Source of the DNA: CAYVKM01 sp964452045
GTDB taxonomy: Bacteria > Calditrichota > Calditrichia > RBG-13-44-9
Direction of reading: 5' to 3'
Length of the DNA: 64,000 nucleotides
Assembly (NCBI GenBank): GCA_964452045.1
Contig: CAYVKM010000002.1
Location: 1-64,000, forward strand
Part shown: piece by piece, positions 55,886 to 64,000 of the stretch
Layout of the letters: each line of letters opens with the position of its first letter
Position numbering within the stretch: position 1 is the stretch's first letter
Translations under genes and position numbers: made by a program
The notes under the pieces: generated by a model
Database searches by the model: none
Told to the model about the DNA's origin: nothing
What the model saw: the letters and a program-made list of their open reading frames with translations, nothing else

Positions 55886-56473
55886 TTATTCTGTCCGATT
55901 ATTTTCAACCAAACGAAAAAACTCATCTACCGTTTTTACCCGTGGCCCCTCCCAATCACGATTCCAGGGTTGATCAAAACATACCGCTAACCGACCGGTT
56001 GACTGGAACTCAATCAGATTATCAATAAAATCATCCAACAATGCATACCCATCGATTTCAGATTTATAATATGTCACATGCACTTCGTTTGTGGGAATGT
56101 TATTTTTTCCAATCCACAAGTAAGTTGCTGCCCGGCTAAAATCCGGTTGCGATGTTACTACGACAATTTCAAATTTTTCTTTCCACTTTTCGAGCGTTTC
56201 CAGGGCACCGGGATAGGCATCTGCATCTGCCATTATTTTTTCGATCTGCTCTGATTTAACAAATTTATATATCTGATCTCCGATCGGGAAAAAATCCTCC
56301 AGTCTGCGCGAAACAATAGGTAGTACATCATGATCGGGATAATGAAATTTATAAACCTTTGTCAAACTCCCGACAAAATCCCGGACTACCCCATCCAGGT
56401 CAATTAATACTCTGGTTCGCTCCACCCGAACAGGTTTCTGATCGAATACATCTTTTGTACTCTTTCCACTCAC
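55886..56473 (-). CDS. 5'(3')-deoxyribonucleotidase-like HAD protein
   Basis: A 195-residue HAD protein of the NT5C kind. Motif I is VLIDLDGVVRDFVGS, with the DLDG nucleophile pair. The middle has VVVTSQPDFSRAATYLW (motif II), and the end has ALLDDFIDNL (motif IV region). It would dephosphorylate nucleoside monophosphates or a related small phosphate ester. The start is GTG inside the overlap with the reductase stop (four bases), so the two are coupled. Confidence 0.75.
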   Translation of the reverse strand: MSGKSTKDVFDQKPVRVERTRVLIDLDGVVRDFVGSLTKVYKFHYPDHDVLPIVSRRLEDFFPIGDQIYKFVKSEQIEKIMADADAYPGALETLEKWKEKFEIVVVTSQPDFSRAATYLWIGKNNIPTNEVHVTYYKSEIDGYALLDDFIDNLIEFQSTGRLAVCFDQPWNRDWEGPRVKTVDEFFRLVENNRTE

Positions 56474-57279
56474 TTGATATAATCCACTACCGATTCAGCA
56501 TTGTCCACGCCAATTACATTCCCGTTCATCCACTGGCAGTCATCTGTGGCAAATACCGCAATAGCATTGGCCACATCTTCCGGTGTGGTAAGACGTCGTC
56601 CCGGATTTCTTTCCACCGCTGCATGAACCATTCTTTCATGTTCCGGAATTTTCTGCAAGGCAGGAGTATTTGTTACTCCTCCTCGGATAGCATTTGCTGT
56701 GACACCAATATGTGCCAACTCCATAGCCAGCTGGCGAATGTGAGACTCGAGGGAAGACTTGGCAGCAGAAATAGCGCCATAATAAGGAACCACATGGGTG
56801 CTACCGTAACTGGTCATAGCGAAAACCCGGGAACCAAAGCCCAGCAGATCGGCCCAGTATAATTCCTGCACCCAATAAACCAGGCTATGAGCCATCACAT
56901 CCAGGGTCATATCCATATTGCTCTGGTTAATCACCCGATCCCGGTCCGCTCCGACAAATGGTTTGAGTGTACCAAAAGCAAGGCTATGCAGGAAAACCCG
57001 GATATATTCACCTTTCGGAATAATTTCCCGAATTTTATTTACTATTTCTAACCGACGGTCCTTATCGGCCGCATTCACATTATAGAACAATGGTTCCTTT
57101 CCATAATGCCGGATTTCACTGATCAATTCCTTCACTCTATGCAAAGTAGCCTTTCGATCCAAGTGAACCCCAAATATTTGATAACCTTCTTTCGCCAGAC
57201 GTAATGCCGTAGCTGCCCCAAAACCACTGGATGCTCCCAGGATTAAGGCATATTTTGAATCTTTACTTTTGGGTGACAT
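56470..57279 (-). CDS. SDR-family enoyl-ACP reductase-like protein (FabI/FabL-like)
   Basis: A 269-residue short-chain dehydrogenase. The NAD(P) loop is LGASSGFGAATAL. The active site is MTSYGSTHVVPYYGAISAAKSSLE with Y167 and K174 spaced by six residues, as in FabI and FabL, rather than the three of ordinary SDRs. The segments IRVFLHSLAFGT and AIRGGVTNTPAL fit that family too. It likely reduces enoyl-ACP in fatty-acid elongation, with FabL-like or another substrate possible. It is 4 bases from, and overlaps, the HAD gene. Confidence 0.8.
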   Translation of the reverse strand: MSPKSKDSKYALILGASSGFGAATALRLAKEGYQIFGVHLDRKATLHRVKELISEIRHYGKEPLFYNVNAADKDRRLEIVNKIREIIPKGEYIRVFLHSLAFGTLKPFVGADRDRVINQSNMDMTLDVMAHSLVYWVQELYWADLLGFGSRVFAMTSYGSTHVVPYYGAISAAKSSLESHIRQLAMELAHIGVTANAIRGGVTNTPALQKIPEHERMVHAAVERNPGRRLTTPEDVANAIAVFATDDCQWMNGNVIGVDNAESVVDYIK

Positions 57280-57559
57280 GGAATCCTCATCTATTTGTTA
57301 CACTTTATGGTCAATCAATTTATATCTTTTTAAAATCCTTAAAATTTGCGAGGCTAAATTTAGTTTTCAAAGGAGAGAATGTCAAGCCACTTTCCCGCCA
57401 GTCAATCAGACAAACAAACTGTTCAAGTAATTATTGCTTTTAATTTCGGAAGCGCGTACTCCTCGAAATAAGCAATCAGCTGACTATTTGCGATATCCGA
57501 TTCAATAACGTCATCAAATGACCTGATGATTAACAATCAATAAGGATGATCATTAAAAT

Positions 57560-59185
57560 CTAATTGGCTACCAATTCTTTAGAAATTAAGTCCATATCCG
57601 ACAGAATTTCCTGCATGGCCAGACCAATATTCAATGCTTCAAGATTTTTCTTGACGTCCTCGCTTGCTTTGTCGCAACCCTGGGCGATCTTCAAACCATT
57701 GATATAGACTTTTTCAATGGTCTCCCTGACAAATAACCGGGCACACGCTTTCATATAGTCAACACTTCTCCCCTGCTCACCTTCATAGACCGCAGCTTTG
57801 TGGCACAAAGCATTGGCCACCTCGCACCAAGTCATCATGTCTGCCAGAAGGAACATAACATACTGAAAACTGGTCAAGCGGCACTGCCGCGCAGTCATTA
57901 TAACCTGATTCATGGCCCGGATGGTTTGTGCCAGTAACGGACCATCAGTGTCCGAGGGAAGTTTATCCAGATCTTTAGCGAACTCCTCGTAGAATTCCCC
58001 GTTGGTTCGAACAGTGGATCGTAAGCGAAACATGGATATGATATTCTGTTGAATTTCGCTGGTACCCTCATAAATGGTCAATATTTTGATGTCCCGCTTT
58101 ATTTTTTCCACTTCATATTCACGCATATACCCATAACCGCCAAAAGCCTGAATGCCATCATTCGCCATTTTATCGCCTGCCTCAGTTGAAAAATATTTGG
58201 CAATAGAGCCCTCCACCTGACGGTCTACATCTGAGGAATCCAATTTGTAGGTTGATTCCTCAATAAATGCCCGTGCGGCCTCCAATTGAACGGCATGGGG
58301 AACAATAAGCTTATGGGTGTAACCCTGTTTTTCTGCCAGAGTTGTTTTAAACTGGACTCGCTCTTTGGAATATTTTAAGACCCTTTCCAAAGAAGCCATA
58401 CCGCCACCCAAACCGAAGGCAGCCACCATTAACCGGGTGTAACCGAATACTTCATTGGCCTGCTTCAGGCCCTGGCCTTCAATACCACCAAGTAAATTTT
58501 CAGCAGGAACAAAAACATCCTCCAGAACCAGAGGGCTGGTATTTGAAGCACGAATACCATGTTTATCCTCATGTTTGCCAGGCTGCAATCCGGGTGTGCC
58601 TTTTTCCACCACAAAAAAAGAAGGACCTTCCGGTGTTTCCGCCAGAATTGTATATAAATCTGCTACTGCTGCGTTGGTAATAAACTGCTTCTGTCCATTG
58701 ATCTTATAACCTTTGACCTTTCCGGAATCATCCAATACTCTTTCTGCTTTCGTTTTTAGCGCCTGGACATTAGAACCGGCATTCGGTTCGGTTACACCAT
58801 AGGCCATCATCAGACCTTCTTCAGCGATTCGTGGAATATATTTAGATTTCTGATCCGGAGTGGCTCCTACTCGGATCGGATCCATTCCCAGACAAACCAC
58901 CAGAAACGACGTGGCGATGGCTAAATCCATTTTGGCCATTCGTTCTGAAATCACAGCTAGTTCATAGGCACTTGCACCCAGGCCGCCATATTCTTCGGAG
59001 ATAAACAGCAGATGCAGCCCCATTTCAGGTCCCATAATAAACCTGATCAGATCGGACGGATATTCACCGGTAAAATCCAATTTTAATTTTGTTTCGAGGG
59101 GTAGTTTTTCCTTTTCCAATTTGTTAATAGAATCCAGAATCATTTCGAACATTTCCGGATCTATTTTCCGTTGCTGCTTTAACAT
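57560..59185 (-). CDS. acyl-CoA dehydrogenase
   Basis: A 541-residue flavoprotein of the ACAD family. It has the FAD/acyl-binding segments MAYGVTEPNAGSNVQALKT and KQFITNAAVADLYTILAE, the helical C-domain AFGGYGYMREYEVEKIKRD, and the catalytic base Glu in YEGTSEIQQNII. An extra C-terminal helical domain of about 150 residues makes it longer than classical 380-residue enzymes, as in VLCAD-like members. The substrate chain length is unknown. It has a perfect AAGGAGG ribosome-binding site in a palindrome just before the ATG. Confidence 0.93.
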   Translation of the reverse strand: MLKQQRKIDPEMFEMILDSINKLEKEKLPLETKLKLDFTGEYPSDLIRFIMGPEMGLHLLFISEEYGGLGASAYELAVISERMAKMDLAIATSFLVVCLGMDPIRVGATPDQKSKYIPRIAEEGLMMAYGVTEPNAGSNVQALKTKAERVLDDSGKVKGYKINGQKQFITNAAVADLYTILAETPEGPSFFVVEKGTPGLQPGKHEDKHGIRASNTSPLVLEDVFVPAENLLGGIEGQGLKQANEVFGYTRLMVAAFGLGGGMASLERVLKYSKERVQFKTTLAEKQGYTHKLIVPHAVQLEAARAFIEESTYKLDSSDVDRQVEGSIAKYFSTEAGDKMANDGIQAFGGYGYMREYEVEKIKRDIKILTIYEGTSEIQQNIISMFRLRSTVRTNGEFYEEFAKDLDKLPSDTDGPLLAQTIRAMNQVIMTARQCRLTSFQYVMFLLADMMTWCEVANALCHKAAVYEGEQGRSVDYMKACARLFVRETIEKVYINGLKIAQGCDKASEDVKKNLEALNIGLAMQEILSDMDLISKELVAN

Positions 59186-59199
59186 AAGGAGGCCTCCTT
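59186..59199. promoter_or_regulatory. palindrome containing the acyl-CoA dehydrogenase ribosome-binding site
   Basis: AAGGAGGCCTCCTT is a perfect 14-base palindrome directly before the ATG. Its first half is the full Shine-Dalgarno sequence and its second half is the anti-Shine-Dalgarno sequence of 16S rRNA. Without a loop it cannot form a stable simple hairpin, but it could be a dimer operator or intermolecular pairing site. Confidence 0.5.
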
Positions 59200-59504
59200 A
59201 TTGAATGTTTCCAATTTACTTTTTAGAAATCGTTGAAAATAAAGTGCTTAATATAATTAGATTGACGGAAAAAACGAATAAAAAATTAAGTTTTAGGTGA
59301 TAGCATAACTTCATTGTAAGCCAATGTATAATTATTTCTGTGAATCAAAATCAATGACCTGATATTTTTGATGCATCAGGTATTTGTATGACAATTTTCC
59401 AGAAAATAATTTCAGAACATTTTCAAATATTTGATCTAATAAATTTGGTTTTTATAAAACTATATTTTATTTTAAAGTGAATTATCCGTTATGGGGAGGT
59501 CACA
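59186..59504. other. intergenic region between divergent genes, 319 bases
   Basis: AT-rich gap between the acyl-CoA dehydrogenase and the membrane coiled-coil gene, which start in opposite directions. It includes the palindrome above at its left end and a GGGGAGG ribosome-binding site for the plus-strand gene at its right. I see no clear -35/-10 pair, RNA or reading frame. Confidence 0.4.
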
Positions 59505-60716
59505 ATGTTACATGGATCGGATTTTCGCTTTCAGCGCCACCTGGAACTATGGAAAGAACAAAATAAGCAAATTAAAAGGGTGGTGATTGGTATCCTTATC
59601 TTTGGATTTCTGGTTCTGATCCGAGTTCTGATTCCCTTTCATGACGAAACTGAACATTCCTTAAAAGTAATTCTCAGTCTCACTGCCGAAAAAGACAGTC
59701 TAGATCAGATTAATAGCATTTATCTGAATTTGGGCGATTCTCTAAAGATCGTACAACAGGCAATTCAGTCTGAACCATGGGAGATAGAAAAGGAAAATCT
59801 TATCCGAAAATTTGCCCGGATTAACCGGGAAGGCCGCCCGGTGGATGCTCAAAAAGTAGCCGATTCTACTATCTTGAAAATCGTAAAAATAATTCGACAG
59901 CAGATTATAAAACCGTTAGATAATGAGTTGGATAATGTTGACCGGCAGAATTTTGATTTAAATGAACTCAGCAATCAGATAGAAGATTTTTCACAATTTA
60001 TAAAACGGTGGGAAAAAGACCATATAGGGGTGCGCTGGTTTGGTACCATTTCTGAAAAAAATCGGGAAATTTTCGAACTTACCCAACAATTAAATCTGCG
60101 AACAAAAAATTTAGCCGAGGCACTGAGACAAAAAGAAAGATCCTTAAAACAAGAAATTCAAAACCGGAATGAAAAAATTGCCACAATTTCGCAGGAAGTT
60201 GCTCAAGAAAAAACAGATCTGCAAAAAGTGCTACAGGATCTGCTTCCCAAATGGTTGCAAGGGATTATCAGTGTGGAGCAGATGATTCAGCTTTATCCGT
60301 TATTTCTTTTAATCCTTATGCTATATAGTGCATGGATTGTTTTTAACCTCTCGAGACATTATTATTACTTCTCGACCCAGATGATGGCGACTGCTCAGGA
60401 AAAAACAGACCTGGCCCTCTCCTCAATCTGGACCATTACTCAAAAAGCGAAAAGGGATGTCATACTCACCAAGGCCACATACATTTTATACATCGTTATC
60501 ATCTGGTACTTCTGTGAATATGGGATTTCAATTGATTCACATTGGCTAAAAATAGTTGCTTCGGAAGTTCCAATTTATAACAATCAAATCCTTTTGGCAG
60601 TAACATGGTTTACCAGGATAGTATTCGCAGCAATGCTGATATTTATAATTTTTTGTCGACAGCTCACCTGCATCCGTAGATTTTCTCCCGGTTGGCCGGA
60701 TTTAAATAATAAATAA
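59505..60716 (+). CDS. membrane protein with periplasmic coiled coil, function unknown
   Basis: A 403-residue protein. Helix 1 is at about 24-43 (VVIGILIFGFLVLIRVLIPF). Residues about 60-255 are charged and helical, with heptad-like coiled coils (about 180-245). Three more helices follow at about 265-285, 325-345 and 360-385. The segment near 290-325 has a cytoplasmic or loop character. GGGGAGG precedes the ATG. No family is recognised. It is followed 9 bases later by the degenerate-peptidase gene, so the two are cotranscribed and may cooperate in the envelope. Confidence 0.65.
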   Translation: MLHGSDFRFQRHLELWKEQNKQIKRVVIGILIFGFLVLIRVLIPFHDETEHSLKVILSLTAEKDSLDQINSIYLNLGDSLKIVQQAIQSEPWEIEKENLIRKFARINREGRPVDAQKVADSTILKIVKIIRQQIIKPLDNELDNVDRQNFDLNELSNQIEDFSQFIKRWEKDHIGVRWFGTISEKNREIFELTQQLNLRTKNLAEALRQKERSLKQEIQNRNEKIATISQEVAQEKTDLQKVLQDLLPKWLQGIISVEQMIQLYPLFLLILMLYSAWIVFNLSRHYYYFSTQMMATAQEKTDLALSSIWTITQKAKRDVILTKATYILYIVIIWYFCEYGISIDSHWLKIVASEVPIYNNQILLAVTWFTRIVFAAMLIFIIFCRQLTCIRRFSPGWPDLNNK

Positions 60717-60725
60717 GAGATTTGT

Positions 60726-62039
60726 ATGTCATTGAAAAATCAACTATTCGTATTAATACTTTTTATTCTCAGCATTATCCTTGGAAATTACTCACACCTC
60801 TTGGCGATAGACTTCTTCGACGATCAACTGGGAAAAAAATCTCCCGAACAATCTTATGTTACTGCTGTGGCAGCTGAAAATAGTGACAGCTTAATGGAAT
60901 ATATTGCAAATTTTCCCAGGAACGACTTTGCTGCCCTTGCGGCCTGCAGGTACATATTGTTAGAACTTAAACAGGGTAGTCAGTTGGAATTGTTGGTAAA
61001 TAATCTTAATGAAATTGGCCTGGAGGCCCATATTATCCAACTTTATTCCGGTACCAGAATCAAAACGGAGAGTTTACCCAGGGCAGTCTTTTTTCCAAAA
61101 ACACGATTGAGAATGGTAGTAAAACAAAACTATCAGAGTCAGCTTGATAAGGATCCAACTATACAATATTATTTAGATTATGGAAAATGTTGTGATATCC
61201 CCTTCGACGCCTTTCACCTGATTGCCCGAAAAGGATACTATAAAATTAAGGACAACGATATTCAATTTTTCGTATCCAAAACTTCTAATCAGAATTATAT
61301 CAAATCTACCTTTGCTCAAGTTCAATTAATTTTAAAAGATTTGAGTTATCAACTTGGGTATAAATCAATTTCAGGAGTAATTTCCAAACAATATTTCAGA
61401 GATTTACTGATTAACCGTAGAATAACCATTTTTTGCTACGATTCTACCGAATTCAAACAGAGATACAATTTAAAAGAATCCGGATGGCCATATCCCAAAG
61501 ATGGTCTAATTTATCTGAACACTTCCAAACTCACCACCAACCAGTATCTTGAGCAACTTCTAAATCAGCTAACACATATTATGATCGGCGGCAACCCTGA
61601 GAACTTACTTCATGCATACAACCGATGGTTTGATTTCGGATTTGCAGGTTGGAGTACTTATAGCTATTTAAAATTTCACAGTTTGAATCATCAAAGTGAC
61701 CATCAAAAATCAAAAATGGAAAATGATTTCCGACAGATCAAAGAAAAAGCTCAAAACCTCAAAAAAAGTACCAAATACAAAAACCTGAGATTAAAGTCAA
61801 TCAACAAAATCTATAACGATTCTAAAAACTTGACTGAACTAAGTGAAGCTGACACACTTTCGGCGAGTATCATGGTATATATTATTGAGACCCAGGGAAT
61901 TCCCAAATTGATTGAGTTAGCTGGTCGGATTAGCCACAAAGGTCAAAACCTCACCGAAAGGAGTATCCACGATGTTTTTGGAATAGATTACCAGGGCATC
62001 GAACAAAAATGGAACAAATGGCTATCAGATATTCAATAA
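60726..62039 (+). CDS. exported peptidase-MA-like protein with degenerate zinc site
   Basis: A 437-residue protein with an N-terminal signal sequence (about 8-28). The C-terminal half looks like a gluzincin/peptidase MA-like fold: a YLEQLLNQLTHIMIGG helix (residues 280-284 NQLTH where HELTH is normal), then NRWFDFGFAGWSTYSY (299-314) where P-x-W-x-x-E-G-x-A-x-Y is normal. H280 and E281 are replaced by Asn and Gln, and the third ligand is F304. Only H284 remains, so zinc catalysis is unlikely. It may be a binding protein. The assignment of the fold is by motif pattern only. Confidence 0.6.
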   Translation: MSLKNQLFVLILFILSIILGNYSHLLAIDFFDDQLGKKSPEQSYVTAVAAENSDSLMEYIANFPRNDFAALAACRYILLELKQGSQLELLVNNLNEIGLEAHIIQLYSGTRIKTESLPRAVFFPKTRLRMVVKQNYQSQLDKDPTIQYYLDYGKCCDIPFDAFHLIARKGYYKIKDNDIQFFVSKTSNQNYIKSTFAQVQLILKDLSYQLGYKSISGVISKQYFRDLLINRRITIFCYDSTEFKQRYNLKESGWPYPKDGLIYLNTSKLTTNQYLEQLLNQLTHIMIGGNPENLLHAYNRWFDFGFAGWSTYSYLKFHSLNHQSDHQKSKMENDFRQIKEKAQNLKKSTKYKNLRLKSINKIYNDSKNLTELSEADTLSASIMVYIIETQGIPKLIELAGRISHKGQNLTERSIHDVFGIDYQGIEQKWNKWLSDIQ

Positions 62040-62211
62040 TACGTATCTGGATTCCAATAATAAAAATGAAAGGTACTTTGCCAAAAATGGATATCTGAAT
62101 GTTGTTTGCAAAATGGAACATAAAATTTTCGGCATCTCAGAAAAGCACTTTTAATTGAAAGGATTGTTGAGTATATTTTTAAAAAAGACCAAGAAACCTG
62201 GAGGAGAGAAA

Positions 62212-62607
62212 ATGAAAAGATTTTCAGCGCTTTTTGTTCTGGTTATTATTTTGTTTGCCTTAAATATGGTTTCTGCTCAGGAAGCAGCGCTTAAAGTAGC
62301 GGAAATGGAATTTTGTACCGGGGTACAGGACAGGCAACCTGTAAATGCCGATACAACGTTTTTGAGTACCGTAGAAAATGTTTATTGTTTTACTCAAATT
62401 ACCGGTGCCACTGAACCAACTACTATTAAACACGTTTGGTACTATAATGGCGAGGAGAAAGCCAGCGTTGAATTAAATGTTGGTGGAGACAACTGGAGGA
62501 CCTGGAGCTCTAAACGAATTTTAGAAGATTGGACCGGCAAATGGCGGGTCGATGTTGTTTCAGTGTCAGGTGAAATTCTTATGAGTAAAGGATTTACAGT
62601 TAAATAG
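62212..62607 (+). CDS. exported DUF2914-domain protein
   Basis: A 131-residue secreted protein from the ATG at 62212, chosen because GGAGGAGA lies just before it and the signal peptide MKRFSALFVLVIILFALNMV begins there. The mature part is a single DUF2914 domain: AEMEFCTGVQDRQPV, then VENVYCFTQI, HVWYYNGEE and GKWRVDVVS. DUF2914 proteins are common in Gram-negatives and of unknown function. It is the third gene of the plus-strand cluster and is followed by a terminator. Confidence 0.8.
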   Translation: MKRFSALFVLVIILFALNMVSAQEAALKVAEMEFCTGVQDRQPVNADTTFLSTVENVYCFTQITGATEPTTIKHVWYYNGEEKASVELNVGGDNWRTWSSKRILEDWTGKWRVDVVSVSGEILMSKGFTVK

Positions 62608-62678
62608 ATTTACAATCAAGTGTTATACTGGTTTTCGGTTCTATAGAAACAACATTCATTTAAATTTATAAGAAAATA

Positions 62679-62709
62679 CCCCTGGTTCATTTGAATCAGG
62701 GGTTTTCTT
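62679..62709. terminator. bidirectional terminator between convergent genes
   Basis: An 11-bp stem CCCCTGGTTCA/TGAATCAGGGG (one G-U pair) with a two-base loop, followed on the plus strand by TTTTCTT. On the minus strand the flanking sequence is ATTTTCTT. It lies between the DUF2914 gene (+) and the Omp85 gene (-) and can end both transcripts. Confidence 0.85.
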
Positions 62710-62710
62710 A

Positions 62711-64000
62711 TTAGAACGCAAAGGAGATACTGATGTGGAACTCTCCTCTTGACTCATATTTTTGGGGGCGAAGCTTTATTCCATAATCGAAACGAAGTGG
62801 TCCAACCGGGGTAATGATTGCTAAACCTGATCCCACAGAGGGTTTGATATCTACAAATTTAAAATCCTCGTTATCCCGCCACACATTTCCGGCATCCATA
62901 AAAACCTCCCCCCAAAAAAGCCAAAAAAGTGGAATCCTTAATTCGAGATTACCAAGAACTACTAACTTCCCACCCAAAGCAATCGGATTCTTGCCCTCAT
63001 CATCATACTGAACCGGCCCTAATAATTGTTCCCGGTATCCCCGAACAGTAGAAGCTCCGCCCAGATAATAACGTTCTGACAAAGGAATTAATGATCGTTT
63101 ACCCAGTTCAACGATACTTCCTATCCTGATACGCGAAGCCAAAACCCAGGATTTCTTCAGCGGTAAACCCTGATACCGGTTCCATTGCACCATGAATTTA
63201 AGAAATCGATTATCAGAAATACTCGAAGAACTATTATCCCGACTTCTGGAATATGCAAATTTGACATCTGTTTCCACCACCGATCCGTTATGGGTATTGA
63301 GATAATTGTCTCGTTTATCCTGAACCAACCGGGTGCTCACTGAATAAATAAAATCCTGCCCCTTTGTTTGCTGATAAAATTCCGAACTAAGTGTGTCCCC
63401 AGTTAAAATATTCACCCGATTGTAGGCTATGGTTCCGGAGGTTTGCCAATTATTTTCAAAATTATGTTTTACCTGAAATGATGAGGTGAAGTAATTATAG
63501 TTGGCCGAATACAATGGACGGACCTGAAGATATGATACCTGGAAAATACCCGGGGTACGAGTATAGCCTATCCATGGTTCAATATAAGTCAGGCTGTATT
63601 GATTCTTAGGATTGATAAAACTATTCACCCGAAAGTCATAAGAAAACGATGGAATAACATCCAGTGAAATTGATCTGGCTGTTCCAAACAAATTTCTATG
63701 ACCAAACTCCAGGGTAAAATCAAAAGTACCGCCATAAACGATTTCCTGTTCATAGGCAACACCAAATCTTACCGCCACCCAACGTGGTTTTTTTTCAACC
63801 ACTTTAATCAAGAGTTTAACCTGGCTTCGAACGCTATCAATCGCACTTAAATCCATTCCAACAAAGTCAAATAATCCGGTGCTGTAAATATTTTTTTGAG
63901 ATTTTTCGATCCCTTTTCTGGAATAAATATCATTTTTATGAATCTCTAATTCCCGACGAATTATAAAACTTTTTACATTTTGAATCCCGATATAATCAAT
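62711..64000 (-). CDS. Omp85-family outer-membrane protein (BamA/TamA-like), partial at the window edge
   Basis: At least 429 residues are visible; the 5' end is beyond the window. The frame stays open from 63856, where an internal Met is found, through 64000. The N-terminal visible part (about 1-75) is a POTRA domain: SRKGIEKSQKNIYSTGLFDF and LLIKVVEKKPRWVAV. The C-terminal part is a 16-stranded barrel with RGYREQLLGP (the VRGY/F lid motif) and ends in HISISFAF with the terminal Phe expected of outer-membrane proteins. It inserts or translocates outer-membrane proteins or lipids. Exact subtype is open. Confidence 0.85.
   Translation of the reverse strand: MDYIGIQNVKSFIIRRELEIHKNDIYSRKGIEKSQKNIYSTGLFDFVGMDLSAIDSVRSQVKLLIKVVEKKPRWVAVRFGVAYEQEIVYGGTFDFTLEFGHRNLFGTARSISLDVIPSFSYDFRVNSFINPKNQYSLTYIEPWIGYTRTPGIFQVSYLQVRPLYSANYNYFTSSFQVKHNFENNWQTSGTIAYNRVNILTGDTLSSEFYQQTKGQDFIYSVSTRLVQDKRDNYLNTHNGSVVETDVKFAYSRSRDNSSSSISDNRFLKFMVQWNRYQGLPLKKSWVLASRIRIGSIVELGKRSLIPLSERYYLGGASTVRGYREQLLGPVQYDDEGKNPIALGGKLVVLGNLELRIPLFWLFWGEVFMDAGNVWRDNEDFKFVDIKPSVGSGLAIITPVGPLRFDYGIKLRPQKYESRGEFHISISFAF

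Noticed and set aside
63857..64000. Taking 63856 as the true start of the Omp85 gene.
   Set aside because: The frame continues open to the window edge and encodes further POTRA-domain sequence, so that Met is internal.

Overview
The window is a gene-dense, AT-rich stretch of a Gram-negative (diderm) bacterial chromosome. The best guess for lineage is the FCB superphylum outside classical Bacteroidetes (Calditrichota, KSB1 or Marinimicrobia-like). This rests on two PorV/PorQ-like outer-membrane proteins, a secreted metallopeptidase with a C-terminal sorting domain of the type IX secretion kind, Omp85 and RND machinery, and an NfeD/flotillin pair. The lineage is inferred from gene content only; no rRNA gene is present. 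The window looks like ordinary chromosome: no phage, transposase, plasmid or CRISPR genes were seen.

Layout. 1-12.2 kb: mce and guaB; a HAD phosphatase; a secreted zinc peptidase; then a long minus-strand run dnaE-dtd-PASTA protein-rpe-lipid kinase-porV closed by a hairpin near 4.96 kb. 12.5-20 kb: a DinB-like protein, DUF502 and PAP2 membrane proteins, a REC-DHp-REC protein and a complete partner-switching set (STAS antagonist, REC-linked RsbW-like kinase, PAS-GAF-PP2C phosphatase), then a second PorV-like gene with a clear terminator. 20.3-26 kb: a minus-strand operon lapA-lapB-SPOR protein-crp-histidine kinase-MqnA-like protein. 26.4-32.8 kb: a membrane-anchored receiver protein and a salvage operon udk-tdk-nupC-sppA-pgsA-punA.

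33-35.2 kb: a probable nuclease/DNA methyltransferase pair lying beside a tRNA-Ala/tRNA-Cys operon that has its own promoter and terminator. 35.2-38.8 kb: nfeD-nfeD-floA, a composite inverted repeat and a small membrane protein. 38.8-46.7 kb: a membrane-fusion protein with two consecutive RND pumps. 46.8-55.6 kb: a membrane HExxH protein, LMW phosphatase, tsaC, a heptosyltransferase, small regulators, a two-domain universal stress protein, a cysteine desulfurase-SelD fusion and a CDF transporter. 55.7-59.2 kb: a 35-residue basic protein missed by length cut-offs, a 5'-nucleotidase-like HAD protein, an FabL-like reductase and an acyl-CoA dehydrogenase. 59.5-64 kb: three plus-strand envelope genes, one of them a degenerate peptidase, and an Omp85 protein running off the right edge.

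The most interesting points are the NifS-SelD fusion, the MqnA-like protein translationally coupled to a histidine kinase, the REC-DHp-REC protein that has lost its ATPase domain, the receiver with a C-terminal membrane anchor, the PASTA-only protein beside rpe, the inactivated peptidase-MA-like protein, and the candidate nuclease/methyltransferase pair next to tRNA genes. I did not find one unmistakable new system; these are the best leads. Several starts were moved downstream from the longest reading frame because a strong Shine-Dalgarno sequence or a signal peptide decided them.
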